A stretch of DNA of 19,849 nucleotides from Sphingomonadales bacterium UBA7473 (GCA_002478575.1 DLOX01000011.1:1-19849); one strand, 5' to 3'. Positions 6,509 to 14,526 are shown, counted from the first letter of the stretch. Notes: generated from the letters alone by a model not told the origin. A program made the numbers and translations.

Positions 6509-6897
6509 TCGTTGAAACTTCGGCTTTGGTCGCAATCATTCGCGGTGAACCTGATAGTGAGGATCTCTATGAAAAGATAAGGCTTTGCGATGGTCCGAAG
6601 CTTCTGTCCGCAGCGGGCTACTTAGAAGCCGCGATGGTCATTGATGGCCGAAAAGACCCGGCGAAATCAAAAAGCCTGGACCTTTTCATCAAAGAGCTCG
6701 AAATTGAAATCGCTCCCGTCACTGAAAAGCATGCCAAGATCGCTCGCCAAGCCTATCAGGATTTCGGCAAAGGCAGCGGACATTCCGCTCGTCTCAATTT
6801 TGGGGATTGCCTCGCTTATGCACTCGCCGCAGAGCGGGGCGAACCTTTGCTCTTCAAGGGCGATGATTTCAGCCACACTGGCATAAGGCGCGCATAA
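6505..6897 (+). CDS. vapC: VapC-family PIN-domain toxin
   Basis: A 130-residue PIN-domain ribonuclease, presumed to cleave tRNA or rRNA when the antitoxin is degraded. The N-terminus reads MIVETSALVAIIRGEP. In most VapC proteins residue 4 is Asp (MIVDTSAL), the first metal ligand, whereas here it is Glu4. The other expected acidic positions are kept: Glu41 in YLEAAMV, Asp101 in NFGDCLAYA and Asp120/121 in FKGDDFSHT. The length is normal. It overlaps vapB by 4 bp, and its stop is 3 bp before the thiolase-like gene. Glu can still bind metal, so reduced rather than lost activity is the conservative guess. Confidence 0.9.
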   Translation: MIVETSALVAIIRGEPDSEDLYEKIRLCDGPKLLSAAGYLEAAMVIDGRKDPAKSKSLDLFIKELEIEIAPVTEKHAKIARQAYQDFGKGSGHSARLNFGDCLAYALAAERGEPLLFKGDDFSHTGIRRA

Positions 6898-6900
6898 TCC

Positions 6901-8385
6901 ATGAATATAGATCCGAACCGCATTCCCGTGATCATTGGCGTTGGCCAAGTGAATGATCGCACGTCCAGCTTTGATTCATTTGAGCTGATGGCTCAAGCCC
7001 TTGAGGCGGCTGATGCGGATGCAGGCGGTGGGTGGATATCGGCGCTGCAAAGCGTTGCGGTTGTCAATCAGATCAGCTTTCCCGGCCTTGGCAATTGCGC
7101 GGAGAAGCTGGTGGCGCATTTCGGCATCACGCCGGGGCATATCGAACAAACCCCTTGGCCGACGGGTGAAAGCCCTGTGCAACTGCTCAATGAAGCGGCC
7201 AATCGGATTGGCGCGGGGGAGTTGGAAGTCGCTGCCATTGTTGGGGCAGAGGCTTTGCGGACGGCCGCCGAACGCGCCAAGGCGGCGACGGGCGAACGCA
7301 CTGATGCTTTGCGCTCAGTTGCGGCGACTGGCACAAAATCGCTCATGCATCAGCATGGCCTTGTTGCGCCAACCGATCTTTATCCCTTGTATGAAAATGC
7401 AACTCGGGCTGCTTGGGGCCAAACGCTGGCGGAAGCGCAAGCGGAGTCCGGCACCATTTGGGCCGGCATGTCCGATGTCGCTGCCGCCAACCCAACGGCC
7501 TGGATTCAAAAGGCGCAGACGGCAGAGGCCATTACGAGCGCAGATGCAGACAATCGCCCGATTGCCTTCCCCTATCAAAAGCGGATGGTCGCCAATTCAA
7601 GCGTGAACCAAGGCGCGGGCTTCATCGTCACGTCTCTCGCCCGGGCGCGGGCGGCTGGCATTGCGGAGAATCGCTTGATCCATGTCGGCATGGGTGCCGC
7701 TGCGCATGAAACCCATAATATGCTGAAGCGCGATCAATTTGTGCAGCCTTCGGGGATGATCGTGACGCTGGGCGAAACGCTCAGCCGCAATGGCCTGACG
7801 ACCGCGGACCTTGATCATGTCGAGCTTTATTCCTGCTTCCCCTGCATCCCCAAAATGGCGCGGCGGATCATTGGCTGGCCCATCGACAAACCGATCACGG
7901 CCTTTGGCGGTTTGACCTTTGGCGGCGGCCCGATCGGCAATTATATGAGCCATGCGATTGGATCGATGGTCGATAAGTTGCGCGCAGAGCGCGGCACGGC
8001 CTTGCTCTTTGCCAATGGCGGATATGCGACCCATTTTCACGGCATCATCCTATCAGCGGACCCGCTGCCCAACGCCAGCTTCCCCCATGATTATGACGTG
8101 AATGCCAAGGCCGATAGCTTGCGCGTGCCTGTGCCCGAAGAGCATGCCGATTATGAAGGCCCCGCAACGATTGAAACCTACACCATCTTCTACAAGCGCG
8201 ATGCCAGCGTCCGCTTCGGCACCGTCATCGCGTTGACGCCTGAAGGCAAACGCGTGCTGGCGCGTGTTCCTGCTGAAGATGAGGCGATGATTGCTTTTCT
8301 GTCCGATGGAGCAGCTGAGCCAGTCGGGAGCGCCGGGCAGGTTGTGAAGGGCGCTGAGGGGTTGATGGAATGGAAGGTGGGGTGA
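6901..8385 (+). CDS. Thiolase-like protein type 1 (TLP1), acetyl-CoA acetyltransferase-like
   Basis: A 494-residue thiolase-fold protein of the TLP1 group, related to SCP2-type thiolases but about 100 residues longer because of an extra C-terminal domain. The N-terminal strand RIPVIIGVGQVNDR (7-20) is typical. Where active thiolases have the nucleophilic Cys in a CxxG-type motif, this protein reads GESPVQLLNEAA (89-100) with no Cys. Later motifs remain in altered form: HVELYSCFPC (306-315) and GGLTFGGGPIGNYMSHA (336-352) in place of the GHP loop. It may bind or transform acyl-CoAs without classical thiolysis; a mycobacterial TLP1 is known to lack thiolase activity. The start at 6901 preserves the conserved N-terminus but has only a distant AAGG site. 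It is probably translated by coupling to vapC. Confidence 0.85.
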   Translation: MNIDPNRIPVIIGVGQVNDRTSSFDSFELMAQALEAADADAGGGWISALQSVAVVNQISFPGLGNCAEKLVAHFGITPGHIEQTPWPTGESPVQLLNEAANRIGAGELEVAAIVGAEALRTAAERAKAATGERTDALRSVAATGTKSLMHQHGLVAPTDLYPLYENATRAAWGQTLAEAQAESGTIWAGMSDVAAANPTAWIQKAQTAEAITSADADNRPIAFPYQKRMVANSSVNQGAGFIVTSLARARAAGIAENRLIHVGMGAAAHETHNMLKRDQFVQPSGMIVTLGETLSRNGLTTADLDHVELYSCFPCIPKMARRIIGWPIDKPITAFGGLTFGGGPIGNYMSHAIGSMVDKLRAERGTALLFANGGYATHFHGIILSADPLPNASFPHDYDVNAKADSLRVPVPEEHADYEGPATIETYTIFYKRDASVRFGTVIALTPEGKRVLARVPAEDEAMIAFLSDGAAEPVGSAGQVVKGAEGLMEWKVG

Positions 8386-8877
8386 TCAGTCTTTGCTGCG
8401 TGGCGGGCAATTGATGAGAGTTGACACTCCGAGTTCTTCAACCAGCCTTTCCATGTCTTTGTAGTTCATGGCGAGCAGTTCATCTGTCCCAAGTTTTAGG
8501 CTCGCTGCTTGACGAACTCTTACTCCGGCACAGCAAAAGCAAACAGAAATTGTCTCTATTTCCCGGCCTGCTTTGTCAAAATATCGGAAGAAGTGATGCG
8601 GTATGAAGCAAAGAGCAAACGCATCACCCGGTCGTATCTTCTGGATATGTACAGCGCTCTCTAGTCTTACCTGCTGCGAATCCGTCAACTTAGGCCCGGC
8701 GAGTTCTCGATCACTGCCTTTCGTGGTATCAGCATAAAAAAGCTGCACCGAGGCGGCCTTTGGAAAAGTCACAGGGCGTTCCGTTGGAGCGGACACCGGC
8801 GGCGGCCCGGGCTGGCCACATCCTGCGACAAGGCAGATCATAAACGCCAATAACAGTCTGCAAGTTATGCCGAGCAT
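8386..8877 (-). CDS. Cysteine-rich lipoprotein of unknown function
   Basis: A 163-residue predicted lipoprotein. The signal peptide ends in the lipobox LVAGC (16-20), so Cys20 should be lipidated and the mature protein membrane-anchored. A Pro-rich linker follows (QPGPPPVSAPTERP). The folded part has ALCFIPHHFFRYFDKAGREI (88-107), then SVCFCCAGVRV (111-121) with Cys113, 115 and 116. A Cys-Phe-Cys-Cys cluster after a His-His pair hints at metal binding or disulfides, but I do not recognise a characterised family. The ATG at 8877 gives a complete signal peptide. It is convergent with the TLP1 gene, and the two stop codons abut exactly within TGATCA (8383-8388). Local sequence is AT-richer than that of its neighbours, which may mean transfer. 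Confidence 0.75.
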   Translation of the reverse strand: MLGITCRLLLAFMICLVAGCGQPGPPPVSAPTERPVTFPKAASVQLFYADTTKGSDRELAGPKLTDSQQVRLESAVHIQKIRPGDAFALCFIPHHFFRYFDKAGREIETISVCFCCAGVRVRQAASLKLGTDELLAMNYKDMERLVEELGVSTLINCPPRSKD

Positions 8878-8939
8878 TGGGCCTGTTTCCTAACTTCCAA
8901 GCGCCTCTATTTGCATAACACGACACATCTGTCGACGGA

Positions 8940-9890
8940 TCAAAACCCCCCCGCGACGTCCACAGCCCGCTTCAGCTTAGCCGGTGCCACATAGGCCCAG
9001 CTTTGGGCGATCTTGGCTGCAATATCGTCCCAATCATTGTCGCCCAGGTCTAGGCGGAGGCCAAGCCAGCCGTCTCCGAAATAGGCGGGGCGGAAGTGGC
9101 GGTCTGGGTCTTGCTCGATTAGCATGATTTGTTCGTCCACGCCGCTGATCTTGACGAGCAAAGCCGTGCGGCCATCGCCATGATGGTCATGCGTGAAATA
9201 GGCGAATTTCTTGCCGCCGATGATGCCAAAGCAAGGCATGCCGTGTGAGATGACTTCATCGGCTTGCGGCTGCGTCATGGCGCACGCGCGGACTTGGGAC
9301 AGGAGCCAGTCGGTTGATCGTTCGCGCATCACAAAGGCCGCGAGGGTGCGGGGATAAAGCTGATGCTCAGCAATGCGAACGCGCTCCGCCAAACTGTCGG
9401 GCGTGTCACCGGGCAGAATGACCACTTCGGATTGGGACAGCAACGGCCCGCTATCAAGCTCTGCCGTCACTTCGTGGATCGAACAGCCTGCGACTGTGTC
9501 GCCAGCCTCCAGCGCCCTCGCATGGGTATCAAGCCCCGGATATTTGGGGAGGAGCGAGGGGTGGATATTGATCATCCGCCCGGCCCATTGCTCAACAAAG
9601 CCGGGAGATAGGATCCGCATATAGCCCGCAAGTGCGACGACATCGGGCTGACATTTGATCAACTCGCCATGGATGATCGCATCAAACGCGTCGCGCTTCA
9701 GCCCTTTATGGCTATGCGCGAAGGTTGGTATGCCCTCTGACGCGGCAATGGCGAGGCCTTCGGCAGCTGGATCGTTGGCGCCGACGCAGACCAGTTCAAA
9801 GGGACAGTCTGGCGCCTTCGCGGCATAGAGAAGAGCTGCCATATTCGATCCTCGGCCTGAGATAAGGACGGCGACTTTGGCACGGATCAT
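8940..9890 (-). CDS. purN: PurN phosphoribosylglycinamide formyltransferase with C-terminal YjbR/MmcQ-like domain
   Basis: A 316-residue protein. Residues 1-195 are PurN, which transfers formyl from 10-formyl-THF to GAR in purine synthesis. The phosphate loop is LISGRGSNMAALL (9-21). MINIHPSLLPKYPGLDTH (106-123) contains the catalytic Asn108 and His110, and AELDSGPL (143-150) has Asp146. These equal E. coli Asn106, His108 and Asp144, shifted by two. Residues about 205-316 (QPQADEVISHGMPCFGIIGG, then KKFAYF and DGWLGLRLD) resemble the YjbR/MmcQ fold, which is normally a separate small protein. E. coli PurN is 212 residues, so this is a true fusion in one frame. The start at 9890 has only a weak ribosome site. 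No purM lies beside it. Confidence 0.9.
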   Translation of the reverse strand: MIRAKVAVLISGRGSNMAALLYAAKAPDCPFELVCVGANDPAAEGLAIAASEGIPTFAHSHKGLKRDAFDAIIHGELIKCQPDVVALAGYMRILSPGFVEQWAGRMINIHPSLLPKYPGLDTHARALEAGDTVAGCSIHEVTAELDSGPLLSQSEVVILPGDTPDSLAERVRIAEHQLYPRTLAAFVMRERSTDWLLSQVRACAMTQPQADEVISHGMPCFGIIGGKKFAYFTHDHHGDGRTALLVKISGVDEQIMLIEQDPDRHFRPAYFGDGWLGLRLDLGDNDWDDIAAKIAQSWAYVAPAKLKRAVDVAGGF

Positions 9891-9910
9891 CTTGCACCGC
9901 CGGCATTAGG

Positions 9911-9940
9911 GTTCACGCGAAGCCGCGAAGCCGCGAAGGA
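9911..9940. repeat. Tandem GCGAAGCC intergenic repeat
   Basis: The 8-bp unit GCGAAGCC occurs at 9917-9924 and 9925-9932, followed by GCGAAGGA at 9933-9940, all preceded by GTTCAC. In reverse complement it resembles the motif at 41-68. The last unit supplies AAGGAGG (9936-9942), directly ahead of the P5C dehydrogenase frame. Confidence 0.6.
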
Positions 9941-9944
9941 GGAT

Positions 9945-11291
9945 GTGGAGAGAGCGCTCAGAGGCTTCGAGACTTGGTCCAATGTTGGTTTGGATGAAAG
10001 AGCGAGCGCGCTCGACAGGCTGGCGGAGTTGCTCGAAGCGAACCGTGCCAAACTGATGGCGATCCTTGTTGATGAGGCAAAGAAGACGATCGGAGACGCG
10101 CTTGGCGAAGTGCGCGAAGCGGTCGATTTTTGTCGCTACTATGCCGCGCAAGCTCGATCCGGCTTGCGGCCCATCGAACTGCCTGGGCCGACAGGGGAAC
10201 GCAATCTGCTGCGCTATGCCGGGCGCGGTGCGTGGGTTTGCATCGCACCTTGGAATTTCCCACTCGCCATCTTTTTGGGACAAGTGGCTGCGGCTTTGGT
10301 CACAGGAAATAGCGTTGTTGCAAAGCCTGCTCCTCAAACACCAAGGATCGCGGCTTTGGCGGTTGAGCTAGCGCATCAAGCAGGGATCCCAGCCGACGCC
10401 TTGGTTCTCGTCACTGGAGGCCCCGAAGTAGGCGCGGCACTTGTCGCTGATGTGCGCATCGGGGGCGTTGCCTTCACCGGTTCAACCGCGACCGCCAAGC
10501 GGATTGCGCGATCCTTGGTAGAGGATGATGATAGGCCGATCATCCCGCTGATTGCAGAGACGGGCGGAATAAATGCCATGATTGTGGATAGCACCGCATT
10601 GCCTGAACAAGTGGTCGCGGATGTGGTGACGTCCGCATTCCGATCGGCTGGGCAACGTTGCTCGGCTTTGCGACTTCTTCTGCTTCAAGAGGATGTCGCC
10701 GATCGCACGCTCGACATGCTCAAGGGTGCGATGGATACGTTGATTATCGGTGATCCGTTTGATCCAGCTACAGATGTTGGCCCTGTGATCGATCAGGCAG
10801 CTTATGATCGATTAATGGCCTATCGGGACAGCCAAGCATCGCACACGCTCCACACTCTTGTCCCGCCAGCCGAGGGATTGTTTGTGCCGCCGACGCTCAT
10901 TCGCCTTAGTGCCATCGATGACCTGACCAAAGAATGGTTTGGCCCCATCCTTCATGTCGTGACTTGGAAATCCGGGGTCTTGGCTGAGACTATTGCCCGC
11001 GTGAATGCGAAGGGCTTTGGCCTGACCATGGGGCTGCATAGTCGCATCGCGCGGACGGCGGAGGAGGTTGAGGCCCTTGCAGAAGTTGGCAATCTTTACG
11101 TCAACCGATCCATGATTGGCGCAATTGTTGGCAGCCAGCCATTTGGGGGTGAAAGTTTGTCAGGTACTGGCCCCAAAGCAGGCGGACCCAATTATCTCCA
11201 CCGCTTTTGCACCGAGCGTGTCACCAGCACGGATACAACAAGCGCGGGCGGCAACGCCTCACTTTTGTCGCTGGACGATATTGGCGGGTGA
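9945..11291 (+). CDS. Orphan P5C dehydrogenase, 5'-truncated PutA-like
   Basis: A 448-residue aldehyde dehydrogenase whose closest resemblance is the C-terminal L-glutamate-gamma-semialdehyde (P5C) dehydrogenase half of PutA. PutA-type blocks include EVREAVDFCRYYAAQAR (55-71), AWVCIAPWNFPLAIF (96-110, Asn104), IAETGG (203-208, Glu205), SAGQRCSALR (234-243, Cys239) and SGTGPKAGGPNYLHRF near the end. Catalytic residues are present. The proline dehydrogenase half and the first ~50 residues of the dehydrogenase domain are missing. The frame is open back to 9861 but has no start codon before GTG 9945. The upstream in-frame residues EAAKEDV look homologous, so the break lies near 9920-9930 at the repeat. 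AAGGAGG is only 2 bp from GTG. A Gly in the usual EAGKT is Lys here. Either a degraded gene or a short active enzyme. Confidence 0.7.
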   Translation: MERALRGFETWSNVGLDERASALDRLAELLEANRAKLMAILVDEAKKTIGDALGEVREAVDFCRYYAAQARSGLRPIELPGPTGERNLLRYAGRGAWVCIAPWNFPLAIFLGQVAAALVTGNSVVAKPAPQTPRIAALAVELAHQAGIPADALVLVTGGPEVGAALVADVRIGGVAFTGSTATAKRIARSLVEDDDRPIIPLIAETGGINAMIVDSTALPEQVVADVVTSAFRSAGQRCSALRLLLLQEDVADRTLDMLKGAMDTLIIGDPFDPATDVGPVIDQAAYDRLMAYRDSQASHTLHTLVPPAEGLFVPPTLIRLSAIDDLTKEWFGPILHVVTWKSGVLAETIARVNAKGFGLTMGLHSRIARTAEEVEALAEVGNLYVNRSMIGAIVGSQPFGGESLSGTGPKAGGPNYLHRFCTERVTSTDTTSAGGNASLLSLDDIGG

Positions 11292-12440
11292 GGAAGGGGC
11301 ATAGGGCATGACCAAAGTTCCATCCGGTGCTGCCGTGTAAGTGGTTTGAGTCGGATAGGCAAAAGCAATGCCCTGCGATGCGAAGGCCTCTAAGATCGCA
11401 ATATTCACCTTGTTCTTGCACCCCAGAATCTCATCGGGATCTTCAGCTTCAATGTCATAAATGAGTGTGAAGTCGAGCGATGACGCCGCGAATGTTTCTA
11501 GCCCGCAGCGGATGAAGGTGCAGCCCTCCACCGCGTTGACAAGTGGGGTGACGATATCACCAAGCTTCGCGCATTGCTCGGGCGACGTTCGATAAACAAG
11601 GCTCAGCAATTGGGTATGCCGCCGCGTTTCCACACGAGCAAAATTGCGCAGCTCTTTGCCAAGCAGATTGGCGTTGGAAATGATTATTTCCTCACCCGAG
11701 AGCGCGCGAACACGGCTGGATTTGAGGCCAATGGCTTCAACGGTTCCGGTCGTCGTATCCCATCGGATGGTGTCGCCTTTGCGAAAGGGCTTATCGAACA
11801 AGATCGACAGCGCCGCGAAGAGATCAGAGAATATTCCCTGTGCCGCAAGGCCAATCGCAATGCCTCCAATGCCAAGGCCTGCCACCAAGCCAGTCACATC
11901 CACGCCCAAATTAGCGAGGATCACAATGGCCGCCAGGATCATGACAACCACAGTCACCAGCAGCCGGATCAAGCCGACAGCGCTTTGCAAACTCCCGTTG
12001 GGATCGGTTTCCTCGGCCCGGATCGTGACCATCCCCAAGATGAGCGAACGTACCCAAATCGCGGCTTGAAGCACCGCTGCGATGATGAATATGGCGTTGA
12101 CGGGGGCTGAGACATCGACGGGCGCCCGACCCAGCCAGACAATCACTTGGCCCGCCACCGCGACCATGAACCAAAATCTGGTCTTCGCGAGCGCTCGGCC
12201 AATCACCTCCGGCCAGCGGCTGGGCACTTTGCCCGGGCGGCATAGCCACATCCCAAACAGCTTTGCTCCATAAAGCGCCGCAATGATGATTGAACCAGCG
12301 ATGGCGGCAACTATGATCTGATTAAGATGGCTGCTAACCCAGTCACCCGCTTCAGTGACGAAAGCGCTTATCTGCTCAAGAGCTGGACGGTTATCGCCGA
12401 GGGATATGGGGGGCGTGCTAGAAGGTTTGGGCGCGGTCAT
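11259..12440 (-). CDS. MscS-family mechanosensitive ion channel
   Basis: A 393-residue inner-membrane channel that opens under membrane tension and releases solutes on osmotic downshift. Hydrophobic segments lie near 41-64, 88-106, 113-139 and 156-178. The pore helix TM3 follows in DVTGLVAGLGIGGIAIGLAA (181-200), with its Gly/Ala pattern, and then LFDKPFRKGDTIRW (214-227), the start of the beta domain. The cytoplasmic part continues to the C-terminus. The ATG at 12440 was preferred to an in-frame TTG at 12476, because TAAGG stands upstream of the former. The 3' end overlaps the convergent dehydrogenase gene by 33 bp. It follows the TonB-dependent receptor on the same strand after 48 bp, and the two could be cotranscribed. 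Confidence 0.9.
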   Translation of the reverse strand: MTAPKPSSTPPISLGDNRPALEQISAFVTEAGDWVSSHLNQIIVAAIAGSIIIAALYGAKLFGMWLCRPGKVPSRWPEVIGRALAKTRFWFMVAVAGQVIVWLGRAPVDVSAPVNAIFIIAAVLQAAIWVRSLILGMVTIRAEETDPNGSLQSAVGLIRLLVTVVVMILAAIVILANLGVDVTGLVAGLGIGGIAIGLAAQGIFSDLFAALSILFDKPFRKGDTIRWDTTTGTVEAIGLKSSRVRALSGEEIIISNANLLGKELRNFARVETRRHTQLLSLVYRTSPEQCAKLGDIVTPLVNAVEGCTFIRCGLETFAASSLDFTLIYDIEAEDPDEILGCKNKVNIAILEAFASQGIAFAYPTQTTYTAAPDGTLVMPYAPSSPANIVQRQK

Positions 12441-12488
12441 AGATGGAGCCTTAGCGTTTAGGGGCGGCCCCCTCAATGGGCGGAGATT

Positions 12489-14453
12489 CTACTCCCCGCC
12501 AAACAGCAGGCGAATCCCACCGTTCAAAACAAAACCATCGGTCGGCGCCCAAGCGTCGACGGTCCAGCGTCCATCGGCCGCGCGAGCAGGCAGAAGGAGC
12601 GGATCGGTTTTCGTCTGGCGTACATTGAGAAGATTTTCGGCGTTTAGAAACAGCCGCGCTTTGCCGACGACGATTTCGCCCAAAATGCCCATTTCAACAT
12701 AGGCCTTGCTGCGCGTGCGATAGGGATTGTCGTCCAAGCGCTGGCGACCCGTGTAATAGGCCTCAAAACCTACGCGTCCTTTCCCTTCTTCTTCCCACAT
12801 TGCGACTAGGCCGCCCGTGTGACGCGGTGTCCGCGCGATGCGCTGGCGCCCTGTTCCCGCGTCATTGGGCTCAGTCGCACGAATATGGACATAGCTCCCA
12901 GTGATTGAAAAGCTGCCGAAGCGCTGCCGGGCTAGCAGTTCGATGCCTGAGGTGCGTGTTGCGCCCTTCACATTGACGAGCCGGACCCCACTGCCACTCG
13001 GCAAGGTCTGGAGCCGAAGCGCATTGTTGGCGTTTGAAGCAAAAAGTGACGCATTGAGTTCGGTTGATCCAATGCTGTAGCTGACGTCGAGTGACCCGGT
13101 GTCAGCGACTTCGGCCTTGAGGCCTGTCAGTGGTTCGAGACGAGACAGGCCCGCCGCTTCGATTTCATCCACGAAAGGCGTCGGCGCGAAGAAGCCACGT
13201 CCACCCGACGCTCGAATGGTCCAGCGGCCGGGCTTGTAGAGCAGCGATACTCTAGGGCTAAACTTCGTGCCAAAGTCGCTGTGGAAATCGACGCGAGCGC
13301 TGCCTGCCAACGTTAGGTCTGCTTTGATGTCTTGTTCGATTTGGGCGAACAGCCCGGGCGCGGTGTAACGATAATCAAACGCCGGAAAGGTCTTGGACGC
13401 AAAATCATCGCCTTGGACCGCGGCCCCCGCAACCCAAGTCGTCCCGGCGGAACCGCCACTGATCGAAACTTCACCCAGAAGTGTGTCATGCTGATCATTC
13501 TCGATCACAGCACCGAACCGATGACGATGATCTTGAGTGACAGCCGAGCCCCGCACATGAAGCTTGCCAAGGCCCGCGATTGGAATTTCTGCAGCCAATC
13601 CAATATCATATCGGCGGCTGTCTTGATCTTGTCTGAAAGCGGTTCCATCTGGCACAGTGAGCCCCGGCAATGTGCCCCCGCGCCGATCTTCCGTCATCGC
13701 GCCAAGGGTCAGGAAGGCTTTGGCTCCACTTTCACTTTCCCAGTAGAAGCGCGGACGAACGGTGGCACGGTTGTAACCTGGCATGTCGATCCAGCCATCA
13801 CCATCCAAATCTTGTCGGCTTTGGCGATGAAGGCCGCCGGTCAGGGAAGCGCTGAAGCCCCCGCCCAGTGGTGTTGCGGCATAACCCGTGAAATCTTGGC
13901 CGTCTCTTGTGGTGGCGTTTAGAAGCAATTCTGCCTGTGCTTCATCCGTTGGTCTGCGCGACACCAGATTGATCACCCCTCCAAGGGCAGATGATCCATA
14001 AAGGGCCGACGCAGCGCCTTTAATCACTTCAACTTGGCCGAGATCAGTCGGCGCGATTTGCAGCAGGCCAATGCCGCCGGTGCCGCCATAGAGTGGCAAA
14101 CCATCGGCCAGCAATTGCGTGTACCGTCCTTCAAGCCCGCGGACGCGGACATTGGACGAACCAAGCGCTGGTGAGGTGACTTGCACCCGCAGCCCGCCGG
14201 TTTCCGCAACGAGCATGGAGATATTGCCCGGCGTCATCAGCATCTTTTCTTCAATTTCTTCGCGAACAATCACTTCGACGCGGATCGGCTCATCCTGCAC
14301 CAAGCGGCCGGATCGTGTTGCTTCGACAATGATCTCTTCAACCTCTTTTTCGCTTTCGGTCTCTTGGGCCTGTGCCGCGAATGAAAAGGCCGCAACGGTA
14401 GCCATTGCGGAGCAACGAGCGAAGCGAGCTATTTGGAACTTATAATCTAACAT
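12489..14453 (-). CDS. TonB-dependent outer-membrane receptor
   Basis: A 654-residue receptor for energised uptake across the outer membrane. Residues 1-30 act as signal peptide (ending FAAQAQ). A TonB-box-like EEIIVEATRSGR lies at 39-50. The plug domain spans roughly 52-170 and contains NVRVRGLEGRYTQLLADGLP (101-120) and KGAASALYGSSALGGVINLV (145-164). The remainder is the 22-stranded barrel, including the acidic loop DLDGDGWID and the C-terminal NGGIRLLFGGE. The last residue is Glu rather than the usual aromatic, though LLF lies just before it. The length is in the range of FepA/CirA/BtuB-type receptors, and nothing in the window identifies the ligand. No TonB, ABC transporter or Fur-box-like site was found nearby. 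Confidence 0.92.
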   Translation of the reverse strand: MLDYKFQIARFARCSAMATVAAFSFAAQAQETESEKEVEEIIVEATRSGRLVQDEPIRVEVIVREEIEEKMLMTPGNISMLVAETGGLRVQVTSPALGSSNVRVRGLEGRYTQLLADGLPLYGGTGGIGLLQIAPTDLGQVEVIKGAASALYGSSALGGVINLVSRRPTDEAQAELLLNATTRDGQDFTGYAATPLGGGFSASLTGGLHRQSRQDLDGDGWIDMPGYNRATVRPRFYWESESGAKAFLTLGAMTEDRRGGTLPGLTVPDGTAFRQDQDSRRYDIGLAAEIPIAGLGKLHVRGSAVTQDHRHRFGAVIENDQHDTLLGEVSISGGSAGTTWVAGAAVQGDDFASKTFPAFDYRYTAPGLFAQIEQDIKADLTLAGSARVDFHSDFGTKFSPRVSLLYKPGRWTIRASGGRGFFAPTPFVDEIEAAGLSRLEPLTGLKAEVADTGSLDVSYSIGSTELNASLFASNANNALRLQTLPSGSGVRLVNVKGATRTSGIELLARQRFGSFSITGSYVHIRATEPNDAGTGRQRIARTPRHTGGLVAMWEEEGKGRVGFEAYYTGRQRLDDNPYRTRSKAYVEMGILGEIVVGKARLFLNAENLLNVRQTKTDPLLLPARAADGRWTVDAWAPTDGFVLNGGIRLLFGGE

Positions 14454-14485
14454 TCAGTCTCGTCTGCGGTGCGCGGATAGCGGTT

Positions 14486-14498
14486 ATTGGCCGCCAAT
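14486..14498. promoter_or_regulatory. Short inverted repeat upstream of the TonB receptor
   Basis: ATTGG and CCAAT flank CCG, a perfect 5-bp inverted repeat 32 bp upstream of the receptor start in the 73-bp gap after the acyltransferase gene. No T-run follows in either direction, so an operator is more likely than a terminator. Chance is possible for so short a repeat. Confidence 0.25.
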
Positions 14499-14526
14499 CG
14501 TCGATGAAACGGCACACATCAAGGGG

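Noticed and set aside
6257..6897. HigBA or RelBE type toxin-antitoxin pair
   Set aside because: The antitoxin has the VapB ribbon-helix-helix start and the conserved DEAGLPK tail, and the toxin has a PIN domain, so VapBC is the clear assignment.
12460..12473. AGGGG-CGGC-CCCCT hairpin between the TonB receptor and MscS genes as a terminator
   Set aside because: The stem is only 5 bp and no T-run follows on the minus strand, so termination is not supported. The two genes may be cotranscribed.
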